A DNA stretch of 64,000 nucleotides from Piromyces finnis (taxonomy: Eukaryota > Neocallimastigomycota > Neocallimastigomycetes > Neocallimastigales > Neocallimastigaceae): NCBI GenBank assembly GCA_002104945.1, contig MCFH01000082.1, forward strand, positions 1 to 64,000. Reading direction: 5' to 3'. Shown here one piece after another: positions 11,689 to 22,510 of this stretch (positions within the stretch are counted from its first letter, which is position 1; each line of letters starts with the position of its first letter). The translations under genes and the position numbers were made by a program. Below the pieces are notes generated by a model. That model saw only the letters and a program-made list of their open reading frames with translations. It was not told the origin of the DNA and ran no database searches.

Positions 11689-12825
11689 AATATTTCTATC
11701 ACTACTGTTATCAATATTTTATATTATGGTATCGTATAAATATAGCTTACAATTTGATTATTTAATGCTTACATTATTCATATTATTTAATAGATTATTT
11801 TAATTATTGGCCTTAAATATGTATTAATAAAAATAAGACTTGTAAAGTATTATTAATAAAAAATTAAATAATGGTATATAAAAGCATTTAAATAAAATTT
11901 GAATAATAAGAAAACTATATTATATTTAATATTATAGACATTAAAATTATCTTAAAATATTTATCATAAATATAGATAAGAAATAATAATACTATTTTTT
12001 TAATGTTAAAAGAAAGTTTTTAAATTTTTAGTAAGTATTATTAATTTGTTGAATAAATTCAATTTAAATGTTAAAATACTACTTATATGAGATTCTTAAA
12101 TTCTAATTACATTTATATATATACTTTAATAAAATAAATTTGAAAATAGTTTATATATGCTTAACATTTACAATAAATAAAAGAAATTTAAATTTTTTTG
12201 AAAATCCAATTTTTTTAAAAGAATGCATTAACAATTTTAAAATATATTTATAAAATAATAATATTATCTAATTTTGATGTTATATATAGTTGGTATAATC
12301 AGATTTATATATTGTTAAAACTTCAATTCGAAAAATTATCGACGTTTATTAATAACTACTCTTTAAAATCCATATTACTAGTTTTCCGTAAATATGTCAA
12401 TGAAATACATCTCTTCCTGAAATGTCTCAAAGTTTAAAATGTGATTAAATGTGAATTCTTAGAACCTATTACTACCAAATAAGTCTCACCTTTCTGAGAA
12501 TTGATCTAAATTATATCAAAATTATTATATATGCTTGTTTAATTTTTTTACTATTATAATCTTGAAAAAAATTTTAAAAATTTAAATCTAAAATGAAGTG
12601 ATTAAATATTTTTCTATTTATTATTTAAATTATTTAGTTTGTTCTGGATTGAATATTTTATGTTAAATGTGTTTTGTTAAATTATAAATATTTTACACTT
12701 TGAAAAGTCTGTTTAAATTTTAAAAACTTACATTTTGTTAAAATTTTATATTTTAATAATTAACTTAATATTCCAATTTATTTTATAATCATGTGAAAAT
12801 ATAAATCTCGATTGATCAATATTGT
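11689..12825. other. AT-rich intergenic region
   Basis: No coding frame or recognisable repeat. Confidence 0.55.
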
Positions 12826-13154
12826 AAAGCTAGACACAAAATCGAATAGATTAGGATATCTAATATTTTACAATAAAAATACAGAATAAAATATGTTTTT
12901 ATAAAAAGAATTTTTTAATTAATTTTTAAATAAGATTGTTAATAACAATTACATCGATAAAATGATGAAAAATATCTTCTGTTTATATTTTTTCTAAATA
13001 TATTTATTTCCTATACATTATTATTTAAAATCTATACTAAAATCTTAATTATTAATAAAATATTTAAACTATAATCTATTTTGGTAAAATACAATCTGCA
13101 ATTCAAATTAAGTACTATTCAATTTGAATATGTGCCCATGTATTATTGATATAA
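12826..13154 (-). repeat. LTR1 fragment truncated by a SINE
   Basis: The plus strand starts TGTAAAGCTAGACAC and follows the full copy at 4336 as far as CCCATGTATTATTGATATAA. The SINE poly(T) then begins. The rest of the LTR is not found on the far side of the SINE, so a deletion accompanied or followed the insertion. Confidence 0.8.
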
Positions 13155-13696
13155 TTTTTTTTTGACTTCTGAGTGTATTTCTTTCGTCAATCGGAGTTAG
13201 CCTCAATGGTTGTTCTTAAAGAAACGTTGAATTATTTCTACTGCTAGGTGGTTGTGACCTCCCTGATCTGTCATATTGTATCTTCAGCTTCGACGTTCAC
13301 TTAATCCATGTATATTAGATACATATCGTTGTGCGATATTTCACAATTACAATGCTAAGCCTCTTATAGTCAACGTGATCACGTGACAACAGCCACATAA
13401 TGCTTACACTTAAATTGATTAAGGTATATTGTGTGTTTTTAGCATAGCCTAAGTCATCACTTATTAAATTCTAATTTCGAATGTACCATATACAATTGAC
13501 CTTTTAAAGCCGGCTAGACGAGTGTTATTATCATAGTAGTAAATTAAAAAGTTCATTAATACTTACCTGAATATCATAACTCAATCATGAAAAACCAGTG
13601 GGAAAATCCACAGGCACTGACATATGCGGAGTCAAACCAGAAGCCTTATGTATTCTAAAGAAACGCCTTAACAACCAGAATAAAAACTAGAATGAC
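13155..13696 (-). mobile_element. tRNA-derived SINE, copy 2
   Basis: The poly(T) at 13155-13163 is the poly(A) tail read on the minus strand. The body matches the copy at 59827-60398 end to end. The tRNA-like head is at the right end, with box B as the complement of GGAGTCAAACC (about 13629). The segment shared with the LINE is at about 13247-13297. No clear TSD is seen. Confidence 0.85.
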
Positions 13697-14651
13697 TATT
13701 TAATAAAACTGAATTAAGAACTTTAAATAATACTAGCATATTTATATATTTGAGGATTAATATATATAATATATAAATAATGTAGAATATTTATATATTA
13801 TAATAATTAAAATAGTTAATTGGTTTTAAAATACTAATTAAAAATTTAAAAAATAATGATTGAATAAAATTTTTTAATTCTTTAATTTTCTTTATTTTTG
13901 TATTTTTATTATATTTGATAAAATTTAGTTCAGGATTACTATTCTAAAGTGTTTTCATCCATTAATTATCTATAAATTTCCAATTATTTAATTTAATGCT
14001 GTGATAGTAATTTCTATTTCTATACATATGCAAATCTAATAAAAATCCAAAAAAGTATAATAAAATATTTTACAATATCGTACTAAATACATATGCGCCA
14101 CACCATAAACTATAATTTATTTAAATCAGCCACACAATTTAAATAGAAAATATAAATGCAGAGCCATTAATAGTAATAACGCTGGTAGAAAAAAATCTAC
14201 TTGCAAATTTTAAAATTGAAAAATTTAAATAATTTTAAGTTATAAAAGATATAGAAAATTCCCCATTTTAGAGGGGTCAAAATCGACGCCTCAAAAAAGA
14301 GGAGCATCTTTTCTAGATTATAAAGATATTGATGCCACACAATATACTAAAATGTAATTTAAGCCACAACTAATTATAGATATATTTTATAAACTCATTT
14401 ATAGAAATAAAGAAACTATTAATTTTATTAAAATAAAACGCAAAACAGAATAAATTATTAATTTAATTTTAATGTTGGAATAATAGAACATTGTTTCAAA
14501 TTAAATTAATAATAAAAAATGTTAACCTTGGGATAGCTATGTATTATCAGCGTAAATTTAATATATAAATGAGAAATTATTCGAATTGTTTATTATTCAA
14601 TTTGAAGTATTAATTTTTATTTCCTAAATTAGTTATAGCTAAATATGATTG
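13697..14651. other. Intergenic; possible decayed LTR1
   Basis: Around 14315-14500 the sequence resembles LTR1 in plus orientation (AATGTAATTTAAGCCACAA, then AATAAATTATTAATTTAATT), but it is heavily mutated and the ends are unclear. The rest is AT-rich with nothing recognisable. Confidence 0.4.
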
Positions 14652-15155
14652 AAGGCCAAAATAACTTATATCATGGTCTTAATATTTTTTAACAGAGGAA
14701 ACAAAAAATACATTGAAAGAATATAACTCTGAAAAATTTAGAAAAAGGATTTATTATTATTATTCAATATTGGTAATAGCTCTTTCATTTGAATATCTAA
14801 ATGTTTTTGTATTATAACATTTCCGTATATAGTGCATAGTGCAAAATATTTTATAATGAGAAAATATAAAAAAAATAAATTTTCAACTTAAGGACAAAAA
14901 TGATATAAGTTATTTTTGTCCTTAATTTGAAAATAACTTATATCTTATATCATGGTCCTATATTTTTAACAGAGGAAACAAAAAATACATTAAAATAATA
15001 TAACTCTGAAAAATTTAGAAAAAGAATTTATTATTATTATTCAATGTTAGTAATAGCTCTTTCATTTGAATATCTAAATGTTTTTGTATTATAACATTTC
15101 TATATATAGTGAATAGTGCAAAATATTGTTATAATGAGAAAATATTAAAAAAACA
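14652..15155 (+). repeat. Direct duplication of a roughly 220-bp unit
   Basis: The block 14654-14876 recurs at about 14930-15150 with few differences. Shared landmarks are AACAGAGGAAACAAAAAATAC, CTCTTTCATTTGAATATC and ATAGTGCAAAATATT. The repeat period is about 280 bp. It contains no coding frame. A strong inverted repeat lies between the copies. Confidence 0.85.
14888..14925. repeat. 14-bp perfect inverted repeat between the duplicated units
   Basis: TTAAGGACAAAAAT (14888-14901), a 10-nt spacer, then ATTTTTGTCCTTAA (14912-14925). With one mismatch the arms extend to about 23 bp. Confidence 0.9.
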
Positions 15156-15599
15156 AATTTTAAATTAAGTTAAAAAAAATTAAAGATATAAATACTACTT
15201 CCCAAATATATATATATTTATTAATTTAATTACTTATATTATAATTTTTGATATTTTTAATTATCTTTTTCTAATCGACTATAAATTTCATTAAGAAAAA
15301 TTATTCGTAATATAAACTAATGTCTTTGTTTTAATAGACTTTCTTTATCTACTTTAAGATGACGATAAATAAGTACTTTAACTATTGCAATTTTACAAGT
15401 ACTGTGTGAAACATAAATCATAGGAAATTTCTATCCTATGAATTTTGTAAAATTATGAATTGAAATTGATTTAAATTATGTTTATTTGAAACTTTTAGTA
15501 ATTTCATTGTTGTGAATCTTTCTCTTTATAAAGTATACAATAATTTATATTATCGAAATTTCCTGTGATAATAATATTACTAGGAATTTTAAATAATAA
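15156..15599. other. AT-rich intergenic region
   Basis: Nothing coding. A small inverted repeat TCATAGGA/TCCTATGA lies at about 15418-15441. Confidence 0.5.
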
Positions 15600-16860
15600 T
15601 GTAAAGTTGATATAGAAAGAATATTTTAGAATATTACAATAACACAAAAAATAAAAATAGAAATAAAAAATTGCTTTATAAAATATCTTTTATTATAATA
15701 GAAATTTATTAATAACAATTACATCGATAAAATGATGAAAAATATCTTTTGTTTATATTTTTCCTAAATATATTTATTTTATATTATAACTATTTATTTA
15801 CTATATATTATTAATTAAAACCTATATTAAAATCTTAATTATTAATAAATATTTAAACTATAACTATTTTTGGTAAAATACAATTGGCAATTCAAATTAA
15901 GTACTATTCAATTTGAATATGTATTTTTGATATATTAATCTTTAATAATTATATATTATCTATTTTATTTCTGTAAAATATTAATCTTAAACTAGATTAT
16001 ATATTTAACAATTAACAAATTAAACATAAATAAAAAGTATTTTTTATTAAAAGTGATTACTTCATTAATTATTAGAAATTAGAATATCAATTACATCAAT
16101 CATATTTTAGAAAACTTACAATGTATTTACAATTTTCAATGATTATATTCTAAAATATAATTTTATTTAATAAAATATATATTCAATATAAAATAAACAA
16201 AAATAATCTAAATAAATAATAAAATAATAAATTAAATTAAAACAAATTAAATACACTTTTAATTCATTTTGAGAAGACTCAACATTGAATAAAAGCCATG
16301 TATTATATATAAATTAATTTAATATTATCAATACTATTCGTAATATATTTCCTATTGATATATAAACTAAATCTATTTTATAAAATAATATAAAATTATT
16401 AAATTACACTGAAATTAAATAAAAAATTTATTTATAATCATTTTAAATATTAAAAGTATTAAAATATTAAAAATATTTAAATTTAAACAAAATATTTTTG
16501 GTCCATAAATTTAAATATTTATCTTGATGTAATTTTAACTAAATTATTTCTAAATTAATTTGTTAATATATTCTTCCATAAAATTTATTTGATAAATTTT
16601 ATAAATAATTTTTCTAAGTATTTATTTTATTATTAATTTTTAAATTATCTAGATATATATTTATCTTAACAATTTCTATTGGAAAACAATACTAAAACTA
16701 GAGATTTAAATTGAGAAATTTAATTTATTTGTTAAACATTAAAAATAAATTAATAATTTATTCTATTTTAAACTTTAATTATTAATAAATAAATTATGTT
16801 ACATTTTATTTTTTTTTAATATAATTCGTGTTATCTTAAATAATAATATTTATGGCTTAT
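15600..16860 (-). repeat. LTR1 copy split by solo LTR5
   Basis: The plus strand starts TGTAAAGTTGATATAG. LTR1 runs to 15971 and resumes at 16677 (ATTGGAAAACAATACTAAAAC). It stops at 16860 where an LTR3 5' scrap begins, so the end normally carrying GATATCTTTACA is missing. Confidence 0.82.
15972..16671. repeat. Solo LTR5
   Basis: 700 bp, TGTAAAATATTAATC...TATCTTAACA. The TSD ATTTC is at 15967-15971 and 16672-16676, inside LTR1. It has no similarity to the other LTR groups beyond the terminal TG/CA. It is the only copy in the window, so the parent element is unknown. Confidence 0.85.
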
Positions 16861-17195
16861 TGTAACGAATACTTGAAATAACTAAACTGTCTTAGTAGTT
16901 AGTAGAAATAGTAAGACAAGAAACATCAGAATTGAGCTCATTCACCAAATGATCACTTCTACGAGACAGGATATCAGGCTTACTGGATTTCTTTTCTGCT
17001 CTATAAATGAGTTTTAAATCAAATCTGGATAAGAACAAATTTCATCTAATTTGTCTCTGAGATAACATCTCAGGTTTTCTAGGAAAAATTAAGTTCTTGT
17101 GATCAGTATAAATTAAGAAAGGATGGCGTGTACCTTCTAAATAATGACGCCATTCTTCAAGAGCAACTATAATAGCTAAAAGTTCTTTATCATAT
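16861..17195 (-). pseudogene. Ty3 RNase H fragment with an LTR3 scrap
   Basis: Positions 16861-16909 are the first bases of an LTR3 (plus-strand TGTAACGAATAC...GTCTTAGTAG). From about 17195 back to 16910 the minus strand encodes the end of a Ty3 RNase [36 protein letters not shown]. One in-frame TGA replaces a tryptophan codon near 17033. The upstream part was cut off by insertion of element B. Confidence 0.82.
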
Positions 17196-17564
17196 TGTAA
17201 CGAAGTATATCTATTGATAAGGGTTAGATTAGAAAATCATTAAGGTTAGATTAATGAAAGAAATTATTATTATTATTATATTTCTTTTTTTAACCAAACA
17301 TTAAGTAATTAATTAACTTATCAAATTGTATTAAAAAAATTATTTCTTCATGTATAAAAGAGAATACTAAAGAGAAGATAGTTCTTTAGTGTTTTTATTA
17401 ACAATTAATAAAATTATTTTTTTTTTGTTTTGTCTTTAGTTCGATAATACACTGACTTAGCGAGTTAGTTGTATTATAATAATAAATTTAATAAATAAAA
17501 AATTATTAAAAAAATATATTAGTTACATAATTTAGTGTGTTTATTATTATAATATTTCGTTACA
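17196..17564 (+). repeat. 5' LTR of element B
   Basis: 369 bp with 7-bp inverted ends TGTAACG...CGTTACA. A TATA box (TATAAAAG, 17353-17360) lies 35 bp before AGTGTTTTTATT (17388-17399), which is complementary to the adjacent PBS. No tRNA-like patch is present. Confidence 0.85.
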
Positions 17565-17575
17565 ATAAAAACACT
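17564..17575 (+). promoter_or_regulatory. Self-primer-type primer-binding site of element B
   Basis: AATAAAAACACT, starting at the LTR's last base, is the exact reverse complement of 17388-17399. That segment sits 28-35 bp after a TATA box, where the transcript would start. This matches Tf1-type self-priming, inferred from sequence only. Confidence 0.65.
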
Positions 17576-17633
17576 CTAAGAAAAAGATCGCTACCTCAGT
17601 GTCTCGTTTATTTGCTTACTTCTAATTTTTTTC

Positions 17634-19436
17634 ATGGATAACTCTGCCGATTTGAAGAACGGTTTTGATGGCAACCATCGCTACCTGAAGGGATTCTTAG
17701 CCAAAATGGACATGATCTTTATGATCCATCCTGAAATAGGAAGGGACGATGGAGAAAAGGTCTTCTACGTCGTTAGCCGCCTCTACGGGGATGCTATGAA
17801 TTGGGCTGCTACCTTGATTAACAACCATGATCCTTGCTTACAGGATTATAGCGCCTTTGTTGGAAAGCTGAAGGCTACTTTTGGTTTTCAGGATATGGTC
17901 TATACTGCCAACCAAAAGCTCAAGAAGATCAAACAGCATGGCCTATCCAACACTCAAGAGTATATCAAGGAATTCAACTACTATGCTGATGAATCCACTT
18001 GGAATGAACAAGCCAAGATGGATGCTTTTGTTGATGGGTTGGACGATATAATCGCCACCCATATCCTTCAGATGTTTCCTGGTCCTTCTACCTTGATAAA
18101 TTTACAAACAATAGCCAGTCGTATAGGGAGTAGATTGGCATGCCATCAAGAGGAAATAAACAGAAATCCAATAGAAGTTTCCGTTCTAAACAAAGCTTCC
18201 AATCCCGCTCCTCAGAAAGATCTACAAGTAAATCCACTCAGCCCAAGAAGGAAAATAATTTTGGCCCCATTTCAAGTGAAGAACGTAGCCGCCGAATGAA
18301 AGAGAATCTCTGCTTATATTGTGGTAAACCTGGTCACCGATTATCTGAATGCCCTATTAGAATCAAAAAGGAAAATCATACTAATAATGCTGGGGTCCAT
18401 GTTTTGAATGAACAAGAAAAATCCACTCGACTTTCGGATAACTCCTCTTTACCTCAAACAGTTATCGATGTTGATGTTGTTCTTCCATATAAATCCGTCG
18501 GAACTAAAGTTCTCTTAGATAGCGGTTCACAGTTCTGTTTGATCGACCACGCATTTGTTAAGGTCCACGAGATCCCTATAATTACCAAAGTAAAATGCCC
18601 ACAAATTATAGGTATCGGAGGTCGCCAAAAGATTATCGGTCAGACTTGGCCTATAACTGTGGAACACATGAATCACTCATGCCAGTTACAATTTTACGTC
18701 GTAGACTTGCCTTCTTACTGTTGTATTCTTGGCTCTGACTGTCTAGTCATTCACAATCCGACTATCAATTTTGCTAGTAAGGACGTTTCCTATCATTCCG
18801 AATACTGTAAAGAAAATTGCTTAAAGAAAGAATCTGTTAATACTACCTCTTCTGAACCTGAAGACCAATCGAAGGGTGAAATGCCAACCGAAAATGCACC
18901 TGAGTACCCTTTTAATGTATTAACTTGCTTAGAAAAACCTGAAGTTGAGTCACCCCAGATTCCAATTCACTACTCTCAGCACTCCAAAGTGTTCGAGGAA
19001 AAGTTCGCTGATAAACTTCCCCCTCATCGCCCGTACGACTGTGAAATCAACCTGAGACCAAATAGCAACTTGTTTTATGGTCCAATCTACCCACTTACCG
19101 AGAAAGAATCAAAGGGATTAGAAGAAACCATTAATGAAAATTTAAAAAAGGGGATTATCCGCAAATCCAAATCGCCCGCTGGTGCTCCCGTTCTGTTTGT
19201 CCCGAAGAAGAGTGGAGAACTTCGTATGTGTATCGACTACCGCCGCTTGAACGAAATCACCATTAGGAACTCGTACCCTCTCCCATTGATCCAAGATATG
19301 TTGGATCATCTAGGAAAAGCCAAGGTGTTTTCGAAGCTAGATCTTCGATCCGCCTACAACTTGGTAAGAATCAAAGAAGGCGATGAATACAAGACCGCCT
19401 TCACCTGTCAATTTGGCCATTTCGAATATCTGATAA
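17634..19436 (+). pseudogene. gag-pol of element B, frame-broken and truncated in the reverse transcriptase
   Basis: Gag starts at ATG 17634 (DNSADLKNGFDGNHRYLKGF, closely matching the gag of element C). At about 18140 the frame changes by -1 relative to gag. The second frame carries the CCHC knuckle (CLYCGKPGHRLSEC), protease (LLDSGSQFCLID, about 18510), and reverse transcriptase through [20 protein letters not shown] to FGHFEYLIM. It then stops where an LTR3 begins at 19437, just before the catalytic YxDD region. Element C has gag and pol in one frame, so the shift is probably a mutation. RT activity is impossible. Confidence 0.85.
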
Positions 19437-20473
19437 TGTAAAAAAATGTGTCTTTAACAATAAAACAAATTATAATATTTACTAAATAACTTAGTAATAT
19501 TAACACTTTAAAATATTCTGTAAATTATTAATTTATAAAAATATCATTAAAAACACATAGAATTTAACTTAATAAGTTAGTGTTTAATAATATAATTATT
19601 TATTAATAAAATCTCGATTCTTTAAAATATTTGGGAAAATTCACTCGTATTTATACTAAAAATTTTTTAAATTAAATTTTTTCAACTTAAAATTCTTAAC
19701 CAATCAATAATCTTCATATAAAATAAAATTTAAAAATAAAATAAAATAAAATAAAATCATAATTTTTGTAAGACGATCAACAACAACAAGAATGCAAGTG
19801 AAACCAGAAGATGAAGGCAAATCTGTAATGAAATCCATTGAAATGGATGACCAAGGACGCTCAGCAATATCAAGAGGATTCAGAAGACCATAAGGTTTAT
19901 GACGAAAGGTTTTTGAACGACAACAAACTTCACAAGAACGAACGTAGTCTTTAACATCAGAAGAAATAGAAGGCCACCAGAAGTCTCTAGCAATAAGAGA
20001 AGATGTTTCCTTTATTCCGAAATGACCAGCTAAAGGAGAGTCGTGAAAGAGTTTAAGAATTGAAAGACGACAATTAGGAGGAACATAGATTCTGTCAGTA
20101 AAAAGGAGAAAACTATTGCTTAAGGAAAATTTGTCAATTTGAGAGTGAGGTATTGGAGGTTTCCTACAATCAAGATATTCACAGATTTTATTGTAAAAGT
20201 CATCAATTATATATTCGGAAAGAAAAGAATCACTAATGGACGAAACAGAAGTCACAATGGCACAAAAGTTTTCAGGGCGAAGAACATTAAAAGGAACATC
20301 AGAAGAGGAATTCGAATTGATAGCATAATCAGGACGACGAGATAGAGCATCAGGCTTACCGTTAGAAGAACCAGAACGATAAATAATAACAAAGTTAAAT
20401 TCAGAGAGAAACAAAGCCCAGCGAACAAGACGTTGAGACATTTTTTCAGGTTTCTTTTGATAGAGTAAATTTC
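19437..20473 (-). mobile_element. Minus-strand Ty3 relic with LTR3-type 3' LTR
   Basis: Positions 19437-19767 are the 3' two-thirds of an LTR3 read backwards (TGTAAAAAAATGTGTC at the left). From 19768 to 20473 the minus strand encodes the end of RNase H (MSQRLVRWALFLSEF, GKPDALSRRPD) and the integrase HHCC domain and start of the catalytic core (WWPSISSDVKDYVRSCEVCC, SMDFITDLP, VVVDRLTK). Integrase joins directly to mid-LTR, so everything from the integrase core through the LTR start was deleted. It is cut on the right by an LTR1 at codons equivalent to DHRN of element C. Confidence 0.85.
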
Positions 20474-20914
20474 TGTAAAGATATCAAACGCCTCTGTTTG
20501 ATATCTTTAATGTAACTTAAGCCACAAGTATTATTGTTTAAGTTACACAAATTATATTCAGAAAAAGAAAATGAGACATAATTTATTTATTAATAATTAA
20601 AGTTAAAACAAAATAAATTATTAATTTATTTTTAATGTTTAACAAGTAAATTAATATTCTCAATTTAAATTCCTAGTTTTAGTATTGTTTTTTTATAGAA
20701 ATAGATAAATAATAAATGATTAATATATCAATAATACATGGGCACATATTCAAATTAAATAGTACTTAATTTGAATTGCCAATTGTATTTTACTAAAAAT
20801 AGTTATAGTTTAAATATTTATTAATAATTAAGATTTTAGTGTAGATTTTATATAATAATATATAAGAAATAAATAATTATAATATAATATAAATGTATTT
20901 AGGTGTAACGAATC

Positions 20915-21407
20915 TGTAAAAGGTTTTTATATATATTAGTTAATGGTTAAATATAACAAGTTAATTAAGTTAGTTATTACCTCTCTATACGAGTTAATAA
21001 CTAAATAAAGTTTTATAAAAAATAATAAAAGAACTAAAATAAATATTATAACACAAAAATAAATATAAATAAATAAATATTAATATGAAATATTATTTAC
21101 TTAAATAATTATTATAATTATTATCTTTTATTTATTAGTTATAATTATATACATTAATTATTATTATAGCTATTAATTTACTTTAATACTAACGCTAAAG
21201 TATTTAACGTTAGTTTAGACTATACTATTTAACTATAATAGTTTATTTACTAAACCACTTGATTGGGTGAAGTAAATAAACTTTGTATTTATTTAATAAC
21301 CATTAATATATGGTTATGCATATTTCTGGCCAATAAATGTTAACCAGAATATATGGTTTCAATTGAAATATTTGTGGGCAAACTTATGGCCACAAATATT
21401 TCTTACA
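20915..21407. repeat. Solo LTR2 in the 5' LTR of element C
   Basis: 493 bp, TGTAAAAGG...TTTCTTACA. The TSD GAATC is at 20910-20914 and 21408-21412. It is absent from the 3' LTR, so it arrived after element C. It sits after position 11 of the host LTR, 21 bp before the box A-like motif. The 13-bp inverted repeat (21365-21377 with 21390-21402) is the same as in the copy at 8701. Confidence 0.95.
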
Positions 21408-21428
21408 GAATCATAGAAATTAGTAACC

Positions 21429-21491
21429 TGTCTTAGTGGTTAGTAACTAAGACCTTGGTTTGAACTACTCGAGTTCGAAACCTCATTAATA
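21429..21491 (+). promoter_or_regulatory. tRNA-like box A/box B module in LTR-C
   Basis: A D-arm-like hairpin (GTCTTAG, 10-nt loop, CTAAGAC) overlaps a box A-like TTAGTGGTTAG. About 45 nt on is a box B-like GAGTTCGAAACC. It recurs at 27149-27213 and, degraded, at 9216-9272. It does not fold as a full cloverleaf, so it is not a tRNA gene. Pol III factor binding is a hypothesis. Confidence 0.5.
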
Positions 21492-21808
21492 TCTTTTTTT
21501 AATTATTAAAATATTTTATAACGAAATTTTACCAAAGAAGATAATTTCTGATTGGCTTAAAAAATTAAGTTGTAAAATTTTTATAAATTTACTTTTAAAA
21601 ATTTTTATATAAATACGAGTGAAATTTCTCAAAAAATTATTTTTAATTCGAGTTTTTATTAACAAAAAAAATTTATAATAAAAATAAAATTATTAAACAC
21701 TAACCTGTTATAATTTTGTTAAGTGTTTAATAATAAAATTTTTATTTGCTTTTATTATTTTCCTTTTTATATATTTGTGTTTTTATTTATTGAACATTAG
21801 TTCTTTAC

Positions 21809-21819
21809 AATAAAAACTC
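21809..21819 (+). promoter_or_regulatory. Self-primer-type primer-binding site of element C
   Basis: AATAAAAACTC starts at the last base of the 5' LTR. It is the exact reverse complement of GAGTTTTTATT at 21650-21660 and 27372-27382. That segment is about 35 bp after TATATAAATA. No match to a usual tRNA 3' end (TGG...) is seen at the PBS position. Confidence 0.65.
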
Positions 21820-22510
21820 CTAAAATATATAATAACACCTTAGTGTTTAAAAAAGGAAGAATTTTTAATTTATTAAAAATTAAGTAAGTCAGTGAAGCTT
21901 ATTTTAACAATAAGGGTACTGAAAACAAAAGTAAAACCCACAGTTATTATAAGGGGAGCGCCAGGACGCTTAATTTAATAATAAAGAAAAAATTCATTTT
22001 CTAATAAAACGTTTTCTACTTTTAATAAATAAAATTAAATTTTATTTATTATTTTTTGAAAAATATAATAAAATAACAAAGAAGTTAGGATTCAATAACT
22101 CCCTTAGCGTGGATAGTTGGACACCTATACGTAATACTTTGTTGTTTAGATATTATTAATAATCGGGGAATTAAACCTATTTTTTTCTTTCCGCTTAATT
22201 AAGTAAGTGACAATAAAGAAACTAATACCGTTAATTCCTTTTATTGAAAATTTTCATTTCCAATATTAACAATTGATAATATCTACGTTATCAACAAAGA
22301 GCTACAAGGGACCTAGTATTGAATACTAATAAAATTAAATATTTGATGGTCCAATACTATTTAATTTGACTCTTTGTCTATATTTAAAATATTTTAATCA
22401 ATAAATAATAATAAAGATTTAATTTTTTTTTTCTTTCTTAATTTCTTCAAACATAACTTTATCTTATTTACATAATTTTTATTTTCAAACAATTATATTT
22501 TTTAATTCTA
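21820..22510 (+). other. 5' leader of element C
   Basis: An untranslated AT-rich stretch of about 690 nt between the PBS and the gag ATG. It contains several short ATG-started frames. No conserved structure recognised. Confidence 0.6.

Larger units (their letters stand above)
17196..19436 (+). mobile_element. Ty3-type retrotransposon B, 5' portion
   Basis: It comprises the 5' LTR (17196-17564), primer-binding site, leader and gag-pol up to the reverse transcriptase. The left 5-mer CATAT (17191-17195) is the candidate TSD. The 3' half is not in the window, since the element is interrupted at 19436 by a minus-strand Ty3 and its continuation was not found. It lies in an older minus-strand RNase H fragment. 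Confidence 0.85.
20904..21809 (+). repeat. 5' LTR of element C, split by solo LTR2
   Basis: TGTAACGAATC (20904-20914) continues at 21413 after the LTR2 and a repeated GAATC. The rest carries the tRNA-like patch (about 21429-21491), TATATAAATA (about 21606-21615) and GAGTTTTTATT (21650-21660), the likely transcript start and self-primer. It ends TTCTTTACA. The promoter part downstream of the inserted LTR2 is intact. Confidence 0.9.
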
